Shown piece after piece: positions 1-11,688 of a DNA stretch of 64,000 nucleotides. The translations under genes and the position numbers were made by a program. Each line of letters opens with the position of its first letter. The first letter of the stretch is position 1. The stretch spans positions 169,583-233,582 of the forward strand of contig NZ_JAJOZK010000004.1 of the NCBI RefSeq assembly GCF_022419185.1, given 5' to 3'. The notes beneath the pieces are model-generated. The model worked only from the letters and a program-made list of their open reading frames with translations, was not told where the DNA came from and did not search any database. Source of the DNA: Thermomonas flagellata. Lineage in GTDB: Bacteria > Pseudomonadota > Gammaproteobacteria > Xanthomonadales > Xanthomonadaceae.

Positions 1-1
1 G

Positions 2-1165
2 TTCGAGCGCCAGCGCGCCGAGCACCTGCGCCAGCAGCAGATCGCGTTCGAGAAGGAGCAGGCCGAGCGCGCCCACCTGCAGAGCTTCATCGACCGCTTC
101 AAGGCCAAGGCCAGCAAGGCGCGGCAGGCGCAGTCGCGGATGAAGCGGCTGGAGAAGCTGGCCGGCACCGAGGCGGTGCGGGTCGAGCGCGGGGTCCGCA
201 TCCAGTTGCCGGCGCCGGCGAAGTTGCCGAATTCGCTGCTGTCGCTGCGCGACGTGGACTGCGGCTACGGCGCGGGCGCCACCATCCTGCGCAAGGTCGG
301 TTTCGGGCTGGAGGCCGGCGACCGCATCGGCCTGCTCGGTGTCAACGGCGCCGGTAAATCGACGTTGGTGAAGACCTTGGTCGGCGAACTGCCGCCGCTG
401 TCGGGCGAGCGCAAGGCGCATCCGGACCTGCGCATCGGCTACTTCGCCCAGCACACGGTGGAATCGCTGGTGGCCGGCACCACGCCGCTGGACCACCTGC
501 GCGCGCTGGCGCCGGACGTGCCCAACCAGGCGCTGCGCGATTTCCTCGGCAAGTGGAACTTCCCCGGCGACCGCGCCTTCGAGGTGATCGACAATTTCTC
601 CGGCGGCGAGAAGGCGCGGCTGGCGCTGGCCCTGCTGGCGTGGAACAAGCCGAACCTGCTGCTGCTGGACGAGCCCACCAACCACCTCGACCTGGAGATG
701 CGCGAGGCGCTGGCCGAGGCGCTGTCGGACTTCGACGGCGCGATCGTGATGGTCAGCCACGACCGCCACCTGATCGGCCTGGTCTGCGACCGCTTCTGGC
801 GCGTGGCCGGCGGCAGGGTGGAGCTGTTCGACGGCGATCTGGACGCCTATGCCGCGTGGCTGCGCTCGCGTCCCGGCGCCGACTATCCGAAGACGCCGGA
901 ACCCAAGGCGGCGCCGGCGGTCGCCAAGCCGGTACCGGCCCCTGCGCCGGCCCGGCCCAAGGTCAACCCGCACAAGCTGCAGAAGGCCGAGGAGCGCGTC
1001 GCGCGGCTGGAGGGCAAGCTGGCCGAATGCGAGGCGCAGCTGGCCGATCCGGCCGTGTATGCCGATCCCGGCCGGCTGGCCGACCTCGGCCGCACCCAAC
1101 TGCAGCTGCGGGCGGAACTGGACGCGGCGGAAGCGGAGCTGCTGGCGCTGTACGAAGCCACCTGA
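2..1165 (+). CDS. yheS: ABC-F family ATPase, YheS-like (5' end missing)
   Basis: The reading frame is open from base 2, so the gene starts upstream; 387 C-terminal residues are visible. The first visible part is a charged, Gln/Lys-rich helix ending in an FIDRF segment, as in the inter-domain linker of YheS/ABC-F proteins. The second nucleotide-binding domain follows, with Walker A GVNGAGKSTL, signature SGGEKARLALA, Walker B with LLLLDEPTNHLD and a switch histidine in SHDRH. The C-terminal tail is Pro/Ala-rich and then coiled-coil. ABC-F proteins lack membrane segments and act on the ribosome (translation factor or stalled-ribosome relief). YheS is the closest subgroup by eye, with Uup as the alternative. 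Confidence 0.88.
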   Translation, partial: FERQRAEHLRQQQIAFEKEQAERAHLQSFIDRFKAKASKARQAQSRMKRLEKLAGTEAVRVERGVRIQLPAPAKLPNSLLSLRDVDCGYGAGATILRKVGFGLEAGDRIGLLGVNGAGKSTLVKTLVGELPPLSGERKAHPDLRIGYFAQHTVESLVAGTTPLDHLRALAPDVPNQALRDFLGKWNFPGDRAFEVIDNFSGGEKARLALALLAWNKPNLLLLDEPTNHLDLEMREALAEALSDFDGAIVMVSHDRHLIGLVCDRFWRVAGGRVELFDGDLDAYAAWLRSRPGADYPKTPEPKAAPAVAKPVPAPAPARPKVNPHKLQKAEERVARLEGKLAECEAQLADPAVYADPGRLADLGRTQLQLRAELDAAEAELLALYEAT

Positions 1166-1254
1166 GCCGGCGTTCGCGGCTGGCCCGTTCCCACGCGTGG
1201 TGAGCCTGTCGAACCACGGACCAGACGGGCCCGCCCGGCCGGGCGAGATGGCGA

Positions 1255-1956
1255 TCAGTCGGTCAGGAAATACTCGACCGTGCTGACCACCCGGATCTTC
1301 TTGATCTGCGGGCTGCCGGCGTCGCGGTTCTCGATGCTCACCACGCCCTGGTTGGCGGTGCGGATGCCGCCGAGGCGGGCACCGGAATCCTTGGCGAACT
1401 GCTCGGCCGACTGGCGCGCGGCGGCGGTCGCCTCGGCGATCAGCCCCGGCTTGATGTCGTTGAGCCGGGTGTAGTCGAACTGCGGGCCGCTGCCATCCTC
1501 CGTATTGAGCATCACCCCGCGCGCGACCAGGTCGCCGCTGCGGCGCACCGCCGCCAGCGCCTCCTTCACCCGGTGGGTGCGCAGGGTCACGGTGTTGGAA
1601 TACCGGTAGCGCTCCGGCGGCCGGTTGTCGCCGTAGGAATAGGCCCAGCGGTCCTCCAGCCGCGGCGGGCTGACCACGGTCTCGTCGTCCTTGAACCCGG
1701 CCTGGGCGAAGAAGTCGCGGATGCTGCGGGTATTGGCCTCCAGCTGGGCCTGCACCGCGGCCAGGTCGTTGCCGCTGACGGTCTGCGCCAGTGGCCAGAC
1801 CACCAGGTCGGCGTCCACGATCTTCTCGGCCGAGCCCTTGACGGTGACGTAGCGGTCGGCGGTGCGCAGCGCGGCCATGCCGCGGGCGGCGAACCAGCCG
1901 GCCCCGACCAGGCCGAGGGCGATCAGGAGGGCGGCGAGGGCGGTGCGCGGCTGCAT
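1255..1956 (-). CDS. SIMPL (DUF541) domain periplasmic protein
   Basis: A 233 aa protein with an N-terminal hydrophobic segment (about residues 7-25) that is a signal anchor or signal peptide, followed by a SIMPL/DUF541 domain. Visible family features are the VTVKGSAEKIVDADLVVW start of the domain, a central region with VSPPRLEDRW, and a C-terminal strand ending IRVVSTVEYFLTD. The domain is predicted to fold in the periplasm; family members have no firmly assigned reaction. It stands alone on the - strand between yheS and the FmdB gene, so context gives no functional hint. The start is the first ATG of the frame, directly before the hydrophobic stretch. Confidence 0.8.
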   Translation of the reverse strand: MQPRTALAALLIALGLVGAGWFAARGMAALRTADRYVTVKGSAEKIVDADLVVWPLAQTVSGNDLAAVQAQLEANTRSIRDFFAQAGFKDDETVVSPPRLEDRWAYSYGDNRPPERYRYSNTVTLRTHRVKEALAAVRRSGDLVARGVMLNTEDGSGPQFDYTRLNDIKPGLIAEATAAARQSAEQFAKDSGARLGGIRTANQGVVSIENRDAGSPQIKKIRVVSTVEYFLTD

Positions 1957-2070
1957 GCGGGGGTCCTTGAGGAGTGGGGGTTGCAGGTGGTCACGCAGGG
2001 GCCGGCTTGAAACGGCCGCGCCGGCCCCCAGTATGGCCGACCACTGTCACGTTCCGAGGCTGACCGACCG

Positions 2071-2400
2071 ATGCCGATCTACGCCTTCGCCTGCGCGGCC
2101 TGTGGCCACCGCTTCGACCGCTTGCAGAAACTGTCCGACCCCGATCCCGCCAGCTGCCCGGCCTGCGGCGCCGCAGGCCAGGTGCGGCGCCAGGTGACCG
2201 CGCCGCAGTTCCGCCTGGCCGGCAGCGGCTGGTACGAGACCGATTTCAAGAAGGAGGGCGACAAGAAGCGCAACCTCGCCGGCGAGGGCGGGGAGGGCGC
2301 GCGTCCGGCGGCGGAGGCCAAGCCGGCGGACTCCGGCGCCGCCAAGCCGGCGGCGGCATCCACTCCTGCGGCGCCGGCGGCCGCGCCTGCCGCCGGCTGA
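2071..2400 (+). CDS. FmdB family zinc ribbon protein
   Basis: A 109 aa protein whose first 45 residues form a zinc ribbon with two CxxC knuckles (CAAC near residue 8 and CPAC near residue 29), the FmdB/CxxC_CxxC_SSSS type. The rest is charged and then very Ala/Pro-rich, probably disordered. FmdB-like ribbons are putative regulatory proteins; the function is not established here. In Xanthomonads such a gene often sits just before aspS, as here, though the DUF3011 gene intervenes on the opposite strand. Confidence 0.8.
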   Translation: MPIYAFACAACGHRFDRLQKLSDPDPASCPACGAAGQVRRQVTAPQFRLAGSGWYETDFKKEGDKKRNLAGEGGEGARPAAEAKPADSGAAKPAAASTPAAPAAAPAAG

Positions 2401-2412
2401 CGCGACCGGGAC

Positions 2413-3384
2413 TCAGCGCGCGCCGAAGCGCGCGCTGCAGCCGTGGTTGACCCACAGCTGGGTGCGGCCGTCGTACCCCCAGGAATAGCCTTCGCGGCAC
2501 TGCGCACGCGACAGCTGCTGGATCAGGTAGGGGCGCCCGTAGCGGCTGTTCCAGGCGCAGCTGTTGTAGCGGTTGCGGTCGCTCGAGCAGGTCACGCTGT
2601 AGTCGCTGCCGCCGGAGCCGCCCCACTGGCCGGTGCGCACCTCGAACACCCCGCGGCAGCCGTGGTCCACCCACAGCTGGCCGCCGCGCACGCCGAAGCT
2701 CTCGCCGTAGGTGCAGCGCTGGCGCGAGAGCTGCCGCACCAGGCGCGGCATGCCGACCACGCCCTGCCCGCAGGTGGTGTAGCGGCCCTTGTCGCTCTCG
2801 CACTGCAGGGTGACGGTCTGCCCGACGCCGCCCCAGCCGCCGCCGGCCGGGCCGAAATCGGCGCGGCAGCCACCGGTCACGGTCACCCGGCCGTTGCCGT
2901 TGAACCAGCTGCGACCCTCGACGCAGGCGGCGCTGGAATGCTGGCGGGTCAGCCGGGACGGCCCGCGCCAAGGGGTGTCGCACACGCGCATGCGGCCGTC
3001 GCGGCTTTCGCAGCGAATGCTGTCCTGCCCCACCGGAGGCGGCGGGGGCGGGGGCGGCGGGGTCGGGCCCCAGCCGCCGCCGCTGCCGCCCAGCGAGCGG
3101 GCGATGTCGTTCTTGACCTGGCTGAAGGTCCAGCGCGACAGCCGCACCTGGTCGAGGTAGAAGCGCAGCTGGTCGTTGGGGATCTCGCGCCCGCGCGACT
3201 GCTCGCGGTATTCCAGCGAGATCACCCGGGTCTGGTCGGGGACGCTCAGGGTCCACAGCTCCTCCGGCGCATAGGCGCGCTGGACCTGCGCCTGCGCGGG
3301 GCGGGGCAGGGCCGCCAGTCCGGCCGCGAGGGCGACGGCGAGCAGCGGCACGGACAGCAGGGCAGGGGCGGACGGGCGGTGCAT
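2413..3384 (-). CDS. exported DUF3011 repeat protein
   Basis: A 323 aa protein with a clear Sec signal peptide (hydrophobic core about residues 8-25, likely cleavage after AQA near residue 32). A central proline run near residue 110 precedes three repeats of about 60 residues, each carrying a C-x-S/D opening, a conserved RLxRQ/LIQQLS block, a single Cys, and a closing W-V-x-x-G-C-R/S segment. This is the DUF3011 pattern. The paired Cys residues suggest disulfide-stabilised modules in the periplasm or outside the cell. Ligand and role are unknown. It faces the FmdB gene convergently and ends 13 nt from it. Confidence 0.8.
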   Translation of the reverse strand: MHRPSAPALLSVPLLAVALAAGLAALPRPAQAQVQRAYAPEELWTLSVPDQTRVISLEYREQSRGREIPNDQLRFYLDQVRLSRWTFSQVKNDIARSLGGSGGGWGPTPPPPPPPPPVGQDSIRCESRDGRMRVCDTPWRGPSRLTRQHSSAACVEGRSWFNGNGRVTVTGGCRADFGPAGGGWGGVGQTVTLQCESDKGRYTTCGQGVVGMPRLVRQLSRQRCTYGESFGVRGGQLWVDHGCRGVFEVRTGQWGGSGGSDYSVTCSSDRNRYNSCAWNSRYGRPYLIQQLSRAQCREGYSWGYDGRTQLWVNHGCSARFGAR

Positions 3385-3461
3385 GGCGGCCTCCGGGAGG
3401 TGGGTGGGTGGGACGGACGGCGTGGGGAACCCCTTGCGGGCACGCTAGCGCGCGGCCCCGT

Positions 3462-3467
3462 TAAAAT
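3462..3467 (+). promoter_or_regulatory. candidate -10 element upstream of aspS
   Basis: TAAAAT lies 60 nt before the aspS start in an otherwise very GC-rich gap. A good -35 box at standard spacing is not evident (TTGCGG at 3434 is too far), so this is a weak call from base composition and position only. Confidence 0.3.
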
Positions 3468-3527
3468 GGCGTTTTCCCACCCCCCTGCAACGCGCCCGTG
3501 CGGCGCGCGCGGCCAGCCGGAGCCTGC

Positions 3528-5284
<1,757 letters not shown>

Positions 5285-5288
<4 letters not shown>

Positions 5289-5812
5289 GCGCGACGATCC
5301 GCCGCGCCGCGCCCGCCGATGCCGCCGTGCTGGCGGAGCTGGGCGCGGCCACCTTCGTCGAGGCCTTCGGGCACCTGTACGCGCCCGAGGACCTGCGCGC
5401 CTTCCTGGACGAGAGCCACAGCGTCTCGGCCTATGCCGGGGCGCTGGCGGACCCGGCCTATGCGCTCTGGCTGGCCGAGGACGCGGCGGGCCGCGCCATC
5501 GGCTATGCCCAGGCCGGCCCGTGCGGGCTGCCGCATGCCGACGTGCGGCCCGGGGACGGCGAACTGAAGCGGCTGTACGTGCGCGCCGGCCACCACAACG
5601 GCGGCACCGGGCGCGCGCTGATGGACGCCGCGCTGGCCTGGCTGCTGCGCGACGGCCCGCGCCCGCTGTGGGTCAGCGTGTGGTCGGAGAACTTCGGCGC
5701 GCAGCGCTTCTACGCCCGCTACGGGTTCGCCTTCGCCGGCGAGTACGCCTTCATCGTCGGCCGCCAGCGCGACCGCGAGTTCATCTACCGGCGCCCGGCG
5801 GCGCCCGCGTGA
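5285..5812 (+). CDS. GNAT family N-acetyltransferase
   Basis: A 175 aa GCN5-related acetyltransferase starting at a GTG that overlaps the aspS stop (GTGA). The family pattern is visible: an N-terminal beta-alpha segment, then the [19 protein letters not shown] block (about residues 97-115), which is the acetyl-CoA binding motif A with an imperfect R/Q-x-x-G-x-G/A, then the [17 protein letters not shown] motif B near the end. The substrate is unknown; ribosomal-protein, antibiotic and small-amine acetylation are all possible for this fold. The coupling suggests co-transcription with aspS and the following hydrolase. Confidence 0.82.
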
Positions 5813-6459
5813 TCGGGACGCGGATGGCGCAGCCGCTGCTGCTCGTGCATGGCCTGTGGATGCAGCCGCTGGCGATGCGCTGGTGGGCGCAGCGCCTGCG
5901 CCTGCACGGGTTCTCGCCGGACGTGGTGGGCTACCACAGCCTGCGCGAGGCGCCGGAGGCGATCGCGTCGCGCCTGGCCGCCGCGATCGCGGCCCGGCCG
6001 GGGACTGCGATCGTCGCGCACAGCCTCGGCGGGCTGCTCGCGGTGTGCGCCGCAGCGCGGGTGGCCGCGGCCGCCGGCCGCATCGTCTGCCTCGGTTCGC
6101 CGCTGGCCGGCAGCCGCGCCGCGACCGCGCTGGCCACCTGCCTGCCCGGCGGCGCGCGCCTGCTCGGGCCGCAGCGGGCGCTGCTCGAGCGCGGCCTGCC
6201 CGCGGTGCCGGACGGGCTGTGCGTGGGCATGGTGGCCGGCATCCGCGCGCACGGGCTGGGGCGGGTGGTGGCGCGCCTGCCGCGTCCGAACGACGGCACC
6301 GTGGCGCTGGTGGAGACCGCGCTGCCGGGCCTGGCCGCGCGGGTGACGGTGGCGGCCAGCCACAGCGGGCTGCTGTGGTCGGGGCAGGCCCTGGCGCAGG
6401 CGCTGGCGTTCCTGCGCGACGGCCGCTTCCGGCCCGACCCGGCGGCCGCGGACGTATAA
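5809..6459 (+). CDS. alpha/beta hydrolase, lipase/esterase-like
   Basis: A 216 aa alpha/beta hydrolase starting at a GTG that overlaps the previous stop (GTGA); an ATG at 5824 is the alternative. After a short start comes the LLLVHGLWM strand with the oxyanion HG motif. The nucleophile elbow AHSLGG gives a GxSxG-type Ser (A-H-S-L-G). A late SHSGLL segment supplies the likely catalytic His. No signal peptide is seen, so it should be cytoplasmic. Substrate unknown. Confidence 0.75.
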   Translation: MIGTRMAQPLLLVHGLWMQPLAMRWWAQRLRLHGFSPDVVGYHSLREAPEAIASRLAAAIAARPGTAIVAHSLGGLLAVCAAARVAAAAGRIVCLGSPLAGSRAATALATCLPGGARLLGPQRALLERGLPAVPDGLCVGMVAGIRAHGLGRVVARLPRPNDGTVALVETALPGLAARVTVAASHSGLLWSGQALAQALAFLRDGRFRPDPAAADV

Positions 6460-6460
6460 T
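6455..6460 (+). promoter_or_regulatory. candidate -10 element for yebC-ruvCA
   Basis: A perfect TATAAT overlaps the stop codon of the hydrolase gene and lies 32 nt before the yebC ATG. The GC-rich sequence upstream offers no clear TTGACA-like -35 box. The perfect match in 70% GC DNA and its position make it a reasonable start site for a yebC-ruvC-ruvA transcript. Confidence 0.45.
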
Positions 6461-6491
6461 CCGCGCCCTCGCAGCAGCCCCCGACGACCGC

Positions 6492-7217
6492 ATGGGACGT
6501 GGCCCCTCCATCGAAGCGCGCAAGAACGCCCAGGACGCGCAGCGCGGCAAGATCTTCACCAAGGTGATCCGCGAGATCTCGGTCGCCGCGCGCGCCGGCG
6601 GCGGCGACCCGGCCGGCAACCCGCGCCTGCGCGCCGCGATCGACCGCGGGCTCGACGTCAACATGCCCAAGGACGTGATCGAGCGCGCGATCAAGAAGGC
6701 CACCGGCGAGCTGGAGGGCGTCAGCTACGAGGAGATCCGCTACGAGGGCTACGCCGCCGGCGGGGTCGCGGTGATCGTCGACTGCCTGACCGACAACAAG
6801 GTGCGCACCGTGGCCGACGTGCGCCACGCCTTCACCAAGTTCGGCGGCAACCTCGGCACCGACGGCTCGGTCAGCTTCCTGTTCCGCAAGCTGGGCGTGC
6901 TCAGCTACGACGCCGGCGCCGACGAGGCGCGCATCACCGAGGCGGCGATCGAGGCCGGCGCCGACGACGTGGTGGTGTACCCGGAGGACGGCGCGATCGA
7001 CGTGATCACCGCGCCGGAGGCGTTCGCCCAGGTCAAGGCGGCGATGGAGGCCGCCGGCCTGGCCCCGGGCTTCGCCGAGGTCACCCTGCGCGCGGACACC
7101 GACGCGCCGGTGTCCGGCGAGACCGCCGAGCAGGTGCGCAAGCTGCTGGCCTGGCTGGCCGACATGGACGACGTCCAGCACGTGTATTCCAACGCCGATT
7201 TCGGCGCCGCCGGCTGA
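6492..7217 (+). CDS. yebC: YebC/PmpR family transcriptional/translational regulator
   Basis: A 241 aa protein (family length about 240-250). The N-terminus [11 protein letters not shown] is a variant of the family's MAGHSKWANIKHRK start, and the [10 protein letters not shown] and [14 protein letters not shown] blocks are typical. The acidic middle domain contains [10 protein letters not shown] and TDGSVSFLF. YebC proteins bind DNA in some bacteria and help ribosomes at polyproline in others. The location just upstream of ruvCA is common in gammaproteobacteria. The start follows from the conserved N-terminus. Confidence 0.93.
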   Translation: MGRGPSIEARKNAQDAQRGKIFTKVIREISVAARAGGGDPAGNPRLRAAIDRGLDVNMPKDVIERAIKKATGELEGVSYEEIRYEGYAAGGVAVIVDCLTDNKVRTVADVRHAFTKFGGNLGTDGSVSFLFRKLGVLSYDAGADEARITEAAIEAGADDVVVYPEDGAIDVITAPEAFAQVKAAMEAAGLAPGFAEVTLRADTDAPVSGETAEQVRKLLAWLADMDDVQHVYSNADFGAAG

Positions 7218-7243
7218 GGACCCGGGCCCCGCCCGCGCGCGCC

Positions 7244-7780
7244 GTGACCAGGATCCTCGGCATCGACCCGGGTTCGCAGCGCACCGGCGTGGGGCTGATC
7301 GACGTCGCCGCCGACGGCCGCATCGCGCATGTCCACCACCAGCCGCTGGTGCTGCTGGCGGCCGGGTCGTTCCCGCTGCGCCTGCGCGCGCTGCTGGACG
7401 GGCTGTGGGCGCTGATCGAGCAGTTCCGCCCGGACGAGGTCGCGGTCGAACAGGTGTTCCTGTCCAACAACGCGATGAGCGCGCTCAAGCTCGGGCAGGC
7501 GCGCGGCGCCGCGCTCGCCGCCTGCGTCGCGCGCGACCTGCCGGTCAGCGAATACGCGGCCAAGGAGGTCAAGCTCGGCCTGGTCGGCACCGGCAGCGCG
7601 GACAAGCGCCAGGTGCAGCACATGGTCGGGCTGATGCTCGGGCTGCACGGGCGGCTGCAGGCGGACGCCGCGGACGCGCTGGCGGTCGCGATCACCCACG
7701 CCCACGTGCGCGCCAGCGCCGGGCGCCTGGGGGTGGCCGCGCGCGAGGCGTGGGGACGCAAGGGCAGGGGGATGCGATGA
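7244..7780 (+). CDS. ruvC: Holliday junction endonuclease RuvC
   Basis: A 178 aa RuvC resolvase beginning at GTG. The first acidic residue is in [12 protein letters not shown], the second in the EVAVEQVF strand, and the C-terminal acidic pair in [13 protein letters not shown]. RuvC cuts Holliday junctions together with RuvAB after homologous recombination. The gene lies 26 nt after yebC and before ruvA; a 237 nt GC-rich gap holding a partial copy of the ruvA start separates ruvC from ruvA. Confidence 0.95.
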   Translation: MTRILGIDPGSQRTGVGLIDVAADGRIAHVHHQPLVLLAAGSFPLRLRALLDGLWALIEQFRPDEVAVEQVFLSNNAMSALKLGQARGAALAACVARDLPVSEYAAKEVKLGLVGTGSADKRQVQHMVGLMLGLHGRLQADAADALAVAITHAHVRASAGRLGVAAREAWGRKGRGMR

Positions 7781-7844
7781 CGGCAGCGGCGGCAGGGCGC
7801 GCGCGGGCTTGCGCGGGCGCGGGGAAAGGCACGGAGGCGCGGCC

Positions 7845-7892
7845 ATGATCGGGCGGCTGCGCGGCATCCTGGTGCACGAGGTGCCGCCGTGG
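7845..7892 (+). pseudogene. duplicated 5' end of ruvA (remnant)
   Basis: An ATG here opens a frame reading [16 protein letters not shown]. It matches the true RuvA start 173 nt downstream ([16 protein letters not shown]) at 12 of 16 residues and includes a similar GGAG..GCC leader. After the shared PPW the copy diverges into an Arg-rich frame ending at 8021 with no RuvA features. The rest of 7781-8017 holds no supportable gene. Confidence 0.75.
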
Positions 7893-8017
7893 CCGAAGCG
7901 ACGCGATCGCCAGGCATTGCCGCGCGCGACGCTGGGCGCCCGGCCGGGGAGGGCCGGGCGGGTGCTTGCCGGGGCGATGCGGTCGCGCCATGGACGGCTG
8001 CGGCATGGAGCGGCGCC

Positions 8018-8605
8018 ATGATCGGGCGGCTGAGGGGCACCCTCATCCACAAGGCGCCGCCGTGGATCGTCATCGACGTGCACGGCGTCGGCTACGAGCT
8101 GGAGGCGCCCATGAGCACCTTCTACGACCTGCCCGCGGTCGGCGCCGAGGTGGCGCTGTTCACCCACTACGCGCAGAAGGAGGACAGCGTCGCCCTGTAC
8201 GGCTTCCTGCGCGAGGACGAGCGGCGCCTGTTCCGCGACCTGCAGAAAGTCTCCGGGATCGGCGCGCGGATCGCGCTGGCGGTGCTCTCCGGGGTGTCGG
8301 TGGAGGCCTTCGCGCGGCTGGTGCAGTCGGCCGACGTGGCCGCGCTCACCCGCATCCCCGGGATCGGCAAGAAGACCGCCGAGCGCATGGTGGTGGAGCT
8401 GCGCGACCGCGCCGCCGACCTCGCCGCCGGCCCCGCGGGCGGCGCGCCGCCGCCGCCGGGGGATCCGCTCGCGGAGGCGATCACCGCGCTGCAGGCCCTG
8501 GGCTACCGCGCGCCGGAGGCCGAGCGGATGGCGCGCAAGGCCGCGGGCGACGGCGATCCGCCCGAGGCCATCATCCGCAAGGCCCTGCAGCAGGCGCTGC
8601 GATGA
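8018..8605 (+). CDS. ruvA: Holliday junction DNA helicase subunit RuvA
   Basis: A 195 aa protein with the N-terminal OB-fold (MIGRLRG...VGYELEAP), two helix-hairpin-helix motifs ([14 protein letters not shown] and [13 protein letters not shown]) and a C-terminal domain III after a Gly/Pro-rich linker (about residues 140-150). RuvA tetramers hold the Holliday junction open and load RuvB. The ATG at 8018 gives the family N-terminus; an upstream in-frame ATG at 7889 would add 43 unrelated residues and is rejected. kup then separates ruvA from ruvB. Confidence 0.95.
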   Translation: MIGRLRGTLIHKAPPWIVIDVHGVGYELEAPMSTFYDLPAVGAEVALFTHYAQKEDSVALYGFLREDERRLFRDLQKVSGIGARIALAVLSGVSVEAFARLVQSADVAALTRIPGIGKKTAERMVVELRDRAADLAAGPAGGAPPPPGDPLAEAITALQALGYRAPEAERMARKAAGDGDPPEAIIRKALQQALR

Positions 8606-8672
8606 CCCGCCCGCCCGCCCGTGCCGGCCGCGGCCGGACTACCATGCCCCTTCCCCACCGGACCTCGCGCGC

Positions 8673-10595
8673 ATGAGCCAGCCTGCGCCTTCCGCCAGCA
8701 GTCGTCACGGGCACGGCCACGGCCAGCCTGCCGCCGGCGGCCTCGCCGGGCTGATCGTCGGCGCGATCGGGGTGGTGTTCGGCGACATCGGCACCAGCCC
8801 GCTGTACACGGTGAAGGAAGCCTTCATCCCGCACTACGGCCTGGTACCCGACCACGACACCGTGCTCGGCGTGCTGTCGCTGATCTTCTGGGCGCTGATG
8901 ATCATGGTCACCCTCAAGTACGTGGTGATCATCATGCGCGCCGACAACGAGGGCGAGGGCGGGATCATGGCGCTGATGACGCTGGCCCAGCGCACCCTGC
9001 CGCGCGATTCGCGCTCGGCCTACGCGGTCGGCATCCTCGGCATCTTCGGCGCCTCGCTGTTCTTCGGCGACGGGGTGATCACCCCGGCGATCTCGGTGCT
9101 GTCGGCGCTGGAGGGCATCGAGGTCGCCGCGCCCAGCCTGCACCACTGGATCGTGCCGCTGGCGGTGCTGATCCTGGTCGCGCTGTTCGCCACCCAGCGC
9201 TACGGCACCGCGCGGGTCGGCAAGGTGTTCGGGCCGATCACGCTGGTCTGGTTCGCCTCGCTGGCGGTGCTCGGGGTGGTCAACATCCTGCACTCGCCGG
9301 AGGTGCTCAAGGCGCTCAGCCCGTGGTGGGCGGTGAAGTTCTTCCTCGCCCACGGCTGGCACGGCATCTTCATCCTCGGCGCGGTGGTGCTGGCGGTCAC
9401 CGGCGGCGAGGCGCTGTACGCGGACATGGGCCACTTCGGCAAGCGTCCGATCCGCTACGCCTGGTACACCGTGGTGCTGCCGGCGCTGATGCTCAACTAC
9501 CTCGGCCAGGGCGCGCTGGTGCTGGAGGACCCGTCCGCGGTCAAGAACCCGTTCTACGTCGGGGTGCCGGAATGGGCGCGCTGGCCGATGATCGCGCTGG
9601 CGACCGCGGCGACCGTGATCGCCTCGCAGGCGGTGATCACCGGCGCGTTCTCGGTCGCGCGCCAGGCCATGCAGCTGGGCTACATCCCGCGCATGCAGAT
9701 CCGCCACACTTCGAGCGACACCATCGGCCAGATCTACGTGCCCGGGGTCAACTGGCTACTGATGGTGCTGGTGATCACCCTGGTGCTGGCGTTCCGCAGC
9801 TCGACCGCGCTGGCCACCGCGTACGGGGTGTCGGTGTCCGGCACCATGCTGATCGACACCCTGCTGCTGGCGCTGCTGGCGAAGGCTAAGTGGACGCGCG
9901 ACCGCTGGTGGGTGCTGCCGGTGGCGGCGGTGGTGGTGGTGATCGACCTCGGCTTCCTGATCGCCAACGGCGCCAAGTTCTTCGACGGGGCCTGGTTCCC
10001 GATCGTGCTCGGGCTGGTGGTGTTCACCATGCTGCGCACCTGGCGCCGCGGGCGCGAGCTGCTGCACCAGGAGGTGCGCAAGGAGGGCATCCAGCTGGAC
10101 ACCTTCCTGCCCGGGCTGATGCTGTCGCCGCCGGTGCGGGTGCCGGGCACCGCGATCTTCATGACCGCGGACAAGGGCGTGGTGCCGCACGCGCTGCTGC
10201 ACAACCTCAAGCACAACAAGGTGCTGCACGAGCGCAACATCTTCCTGACCGTGGAGACGCTCGCGGTGCCGTACGCGCGCAAGGGCGAGCGGCTGAAGAT
10301 CACCTCGATCGGCGACGACTTCTACCGGGTGGTGATCCGCTTCGGCTTCATGGAGACCCCGGACGTGCCGCGCGCGCTGATGCAGACCTGCGACCAGTGC
10401 GACCTGGTGATCGACCCGATGGACACCACCTACTTCACCAGCCGCGAGACGATCGTCGCCTCCGCCCACCGCGGCATGCCGGTCTGGCGCGACAAGCTGT
10501 TCGCGTTCATGCACCGCAACGCGGCGCCGGCGACCAGCTTCTTCCACATCCCCGGCAACCGGATCGTCGAGCTCGGCACCCAGGTCCAGATCTGA
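8673..10595 (+). CDS. kup: Kup system potassium uptake protein
   Basis: A 640 aa inner-membrane K+/H+ symporter of the KUP/HAK/KT family. The [10 protein letters not shown] signature lies near residue 46. About twelve hydrophobic segments follow up to about residue 460, and a hydrophilic cytoplasmic C-terminal domain follows (about 470-640). A His/Gly-rich cytoplasmic tail precedes the first helix. Length is close to E. coli Kup (622 aa). Its place between ruvA and ruvB is a Xanthomonad arrangement. Confidence 0.95.
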   Translation: MSQPAPSASSRHGHGHGQPAAGGLAGLIVGAIGVVFGDIGTSPLYTVKEAFIPHYGLVPDHDTVLGVLSLIFWALMIMVTLKYVVIIMRADNEGEGGIMALMTLAQRTLPRDSRSAYAVGILGIFGASLFFGDGVITPAISVLSALEGIEVAAPSLHHWIVPLAVLILVALFATQRYGTARVGKVFGPITLVWFASLAVLGVVNILHSPEVLKALSPWWAVKFFLAHGWHGIFILGAVVLAVTGGEALYADMGHFGKRPIRYAWYTVVLPALMLNYLGQGALVLEDPSAVKNPFYVGVPEWARWPMIALATAATVIASQAVITGAFSVARQAMQLGYIPRMQIRHTSSDTIGQIYVPGVNWLLMVLVITLVLAFRSSTALATAYGVSVSGTMLIDTLLLALLAKAKWTRDRWWVLPVAAVVVVIDLGFLIANGAKFFDGAWFPIVLGLVVFTMLRTWRRGRELLHQEVRKEGIQLDTFLPGLMLSPPVRVPGTAIFMTADKGVVPHALLHNLKHNKVLHERNIFLTVETLAVPYARKGERLKITSIGDDFYRVVIRFGFMETPDVPRALMQTCDQCDLVIDPMDTTYFTSRETIVASAHRGMPVWRDKLFAFMHRNAAPATSFFHIPGNRIVELGTQVQI

Positions 10596-10641
10596 GCCGG
10601 CGCGGGCCGCGCCGCGGCGCCCATGCCGCGGCCGATCCGGC

Positions 10642-10647
10642 GATAAT
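10642..10647 (+). promoter_or_regulatory. candidate -10 element upstream of ruvB
   Basis: GATAAT sits 7 nt before the ruvB ATG in a GC-rich gap. It would give a very short or leaderless transcript, so this is a weak, composition-based call. Confidence 0.2.
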
Positions 10648-10653
10648 GCCGGC

Positions 10654-11688
10654 ATGACCGCCGACCGCCTCGTCGCCCCGGCCGCCAGCCGCGAGGACGA
10701 CGCCCTGGATGCCAGCCTCCGCCCGCGCCGCCTGGCCGACTACCTCGGCCAGCAGCCGGTGCGCGAGCAGCTGCAGATCTACATCGAGGCCGCCAAGGGC
10801 CGCGGCGAGGCGCTCGACCACGTGCTGATCTTCGGCCCGCCGGGCCTCGGCAAGACCACCCTCTCGCACGTGATCGCCAACGAGCTGGGGGTGAACCTGC
10901 GGGTCACCTCCGGCCCGGTGATCGAGAAGGCCGGCGACCTGGCCGCGCTGCTGACCAACCTGCAGCCGCACGACGTGCTGTTCGTGGACGAGATCCACCG
11001 CCTCTCGCCGGTGGTCGAGGAGATCCTCTACCCGGCGATGGAGGACTACCAGATCGACATCATGATCGGCGAGGGCCCGGCCGCGCGCTCGATCAAGCTC
11101 GACCTGCCGCCGTTCACCCTGATCGGCGCCACCACCCGCGCCGGCCTGCTGACCGCGCCGCTGCGCGACCGCTTCGGGATCGTGCAGCGGCTGGAGTTCT
11201 ACTCGGCCGAGGAGCTGACCCGGATCGTGCGCCGCTCCGCGCAGATCCTCGGCATCGCCTGCGACGGCGAGGGCGCGGCGGAGATCGCGCGGCGCTCGCG
11301 CGGGACCCCGCGGATCGCCAACCGCCTGCTGCGGCGGGTGCGCGACTACGCCCAGGTGCGCGGCGGGGGGGCGATCGACGCCGCCTGCGCGCGCGCCGCG
11401 ACCGACATGCTCAAGGTCGACCCGGAGGGCTTCGACGAGCTCGACCGCCGCCTGCTGGGCACCATCATCGAGGCCTTCGACGGCGGGCCGGTCGGGGTGG
11501 AGTCGCTGGCCGCCGCGCTGAGCGAGGAGCGCGGCACCCTCGAGGACGTGATCGAACCCTACCTGATCCAGCAGGGCTTCCTGGTCCGCACCGCGCGCGG
11601 GCGCGTCGCCACGCCCAAGGCCTACCGCCACCTCGGCCTGGCCGCGCGCGCGCCGGCCGCCGGCCTGTTCGGGGACGGCGATGGCTGA
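10654..11688 (+). CDS. ruvB: Holliday junction branch migration ATPase RuvB
   Basis: A 344 aa AAA+ motor. Walker A is in [12 protein letters not shown], Walker B in [10 protein letters not shown], sensor 1 in LIGATTRAG with the arginine finger in LRDRFGI, and a C-terminal winged helix ends with [10 protein letters not shown]. RuvB hexamers pump DNA through the RuvA-bound junction. The stop overlaps the ybgC start by 8 nt, so recombination and envelope genes are translationally linked. Confidence 0.96.
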   Translation: MTADRLVAPAASREDDALDASLRPRRLADYLGQQPVREQLQIYIEAAKGRGEALDHVLIFGPPGLGKTTLSHVIANELGVNLRVTSGPVIEKAGDLAALLTNLQPHDVLFVDEIHRLSPVVEEILYPAMEDYQIDIMIGEGPAARSIKLDLPPFTLIGATTRAGLLTAPLRDRFGIVQRLEFYSAEELTRIVRRSAQILGIACDGEGAAEIARRSRGTPRIANRLLRRVRDYAQVRGGGAIDAACARAATDMLKVDPEGFDELDRRLLGTIIEAFDGGPVGVESLAAALSEERGTLEDVIEPYLIQQGFLVRTARGRVATPKAYRHLGLAARAPAAGLFGDGDG

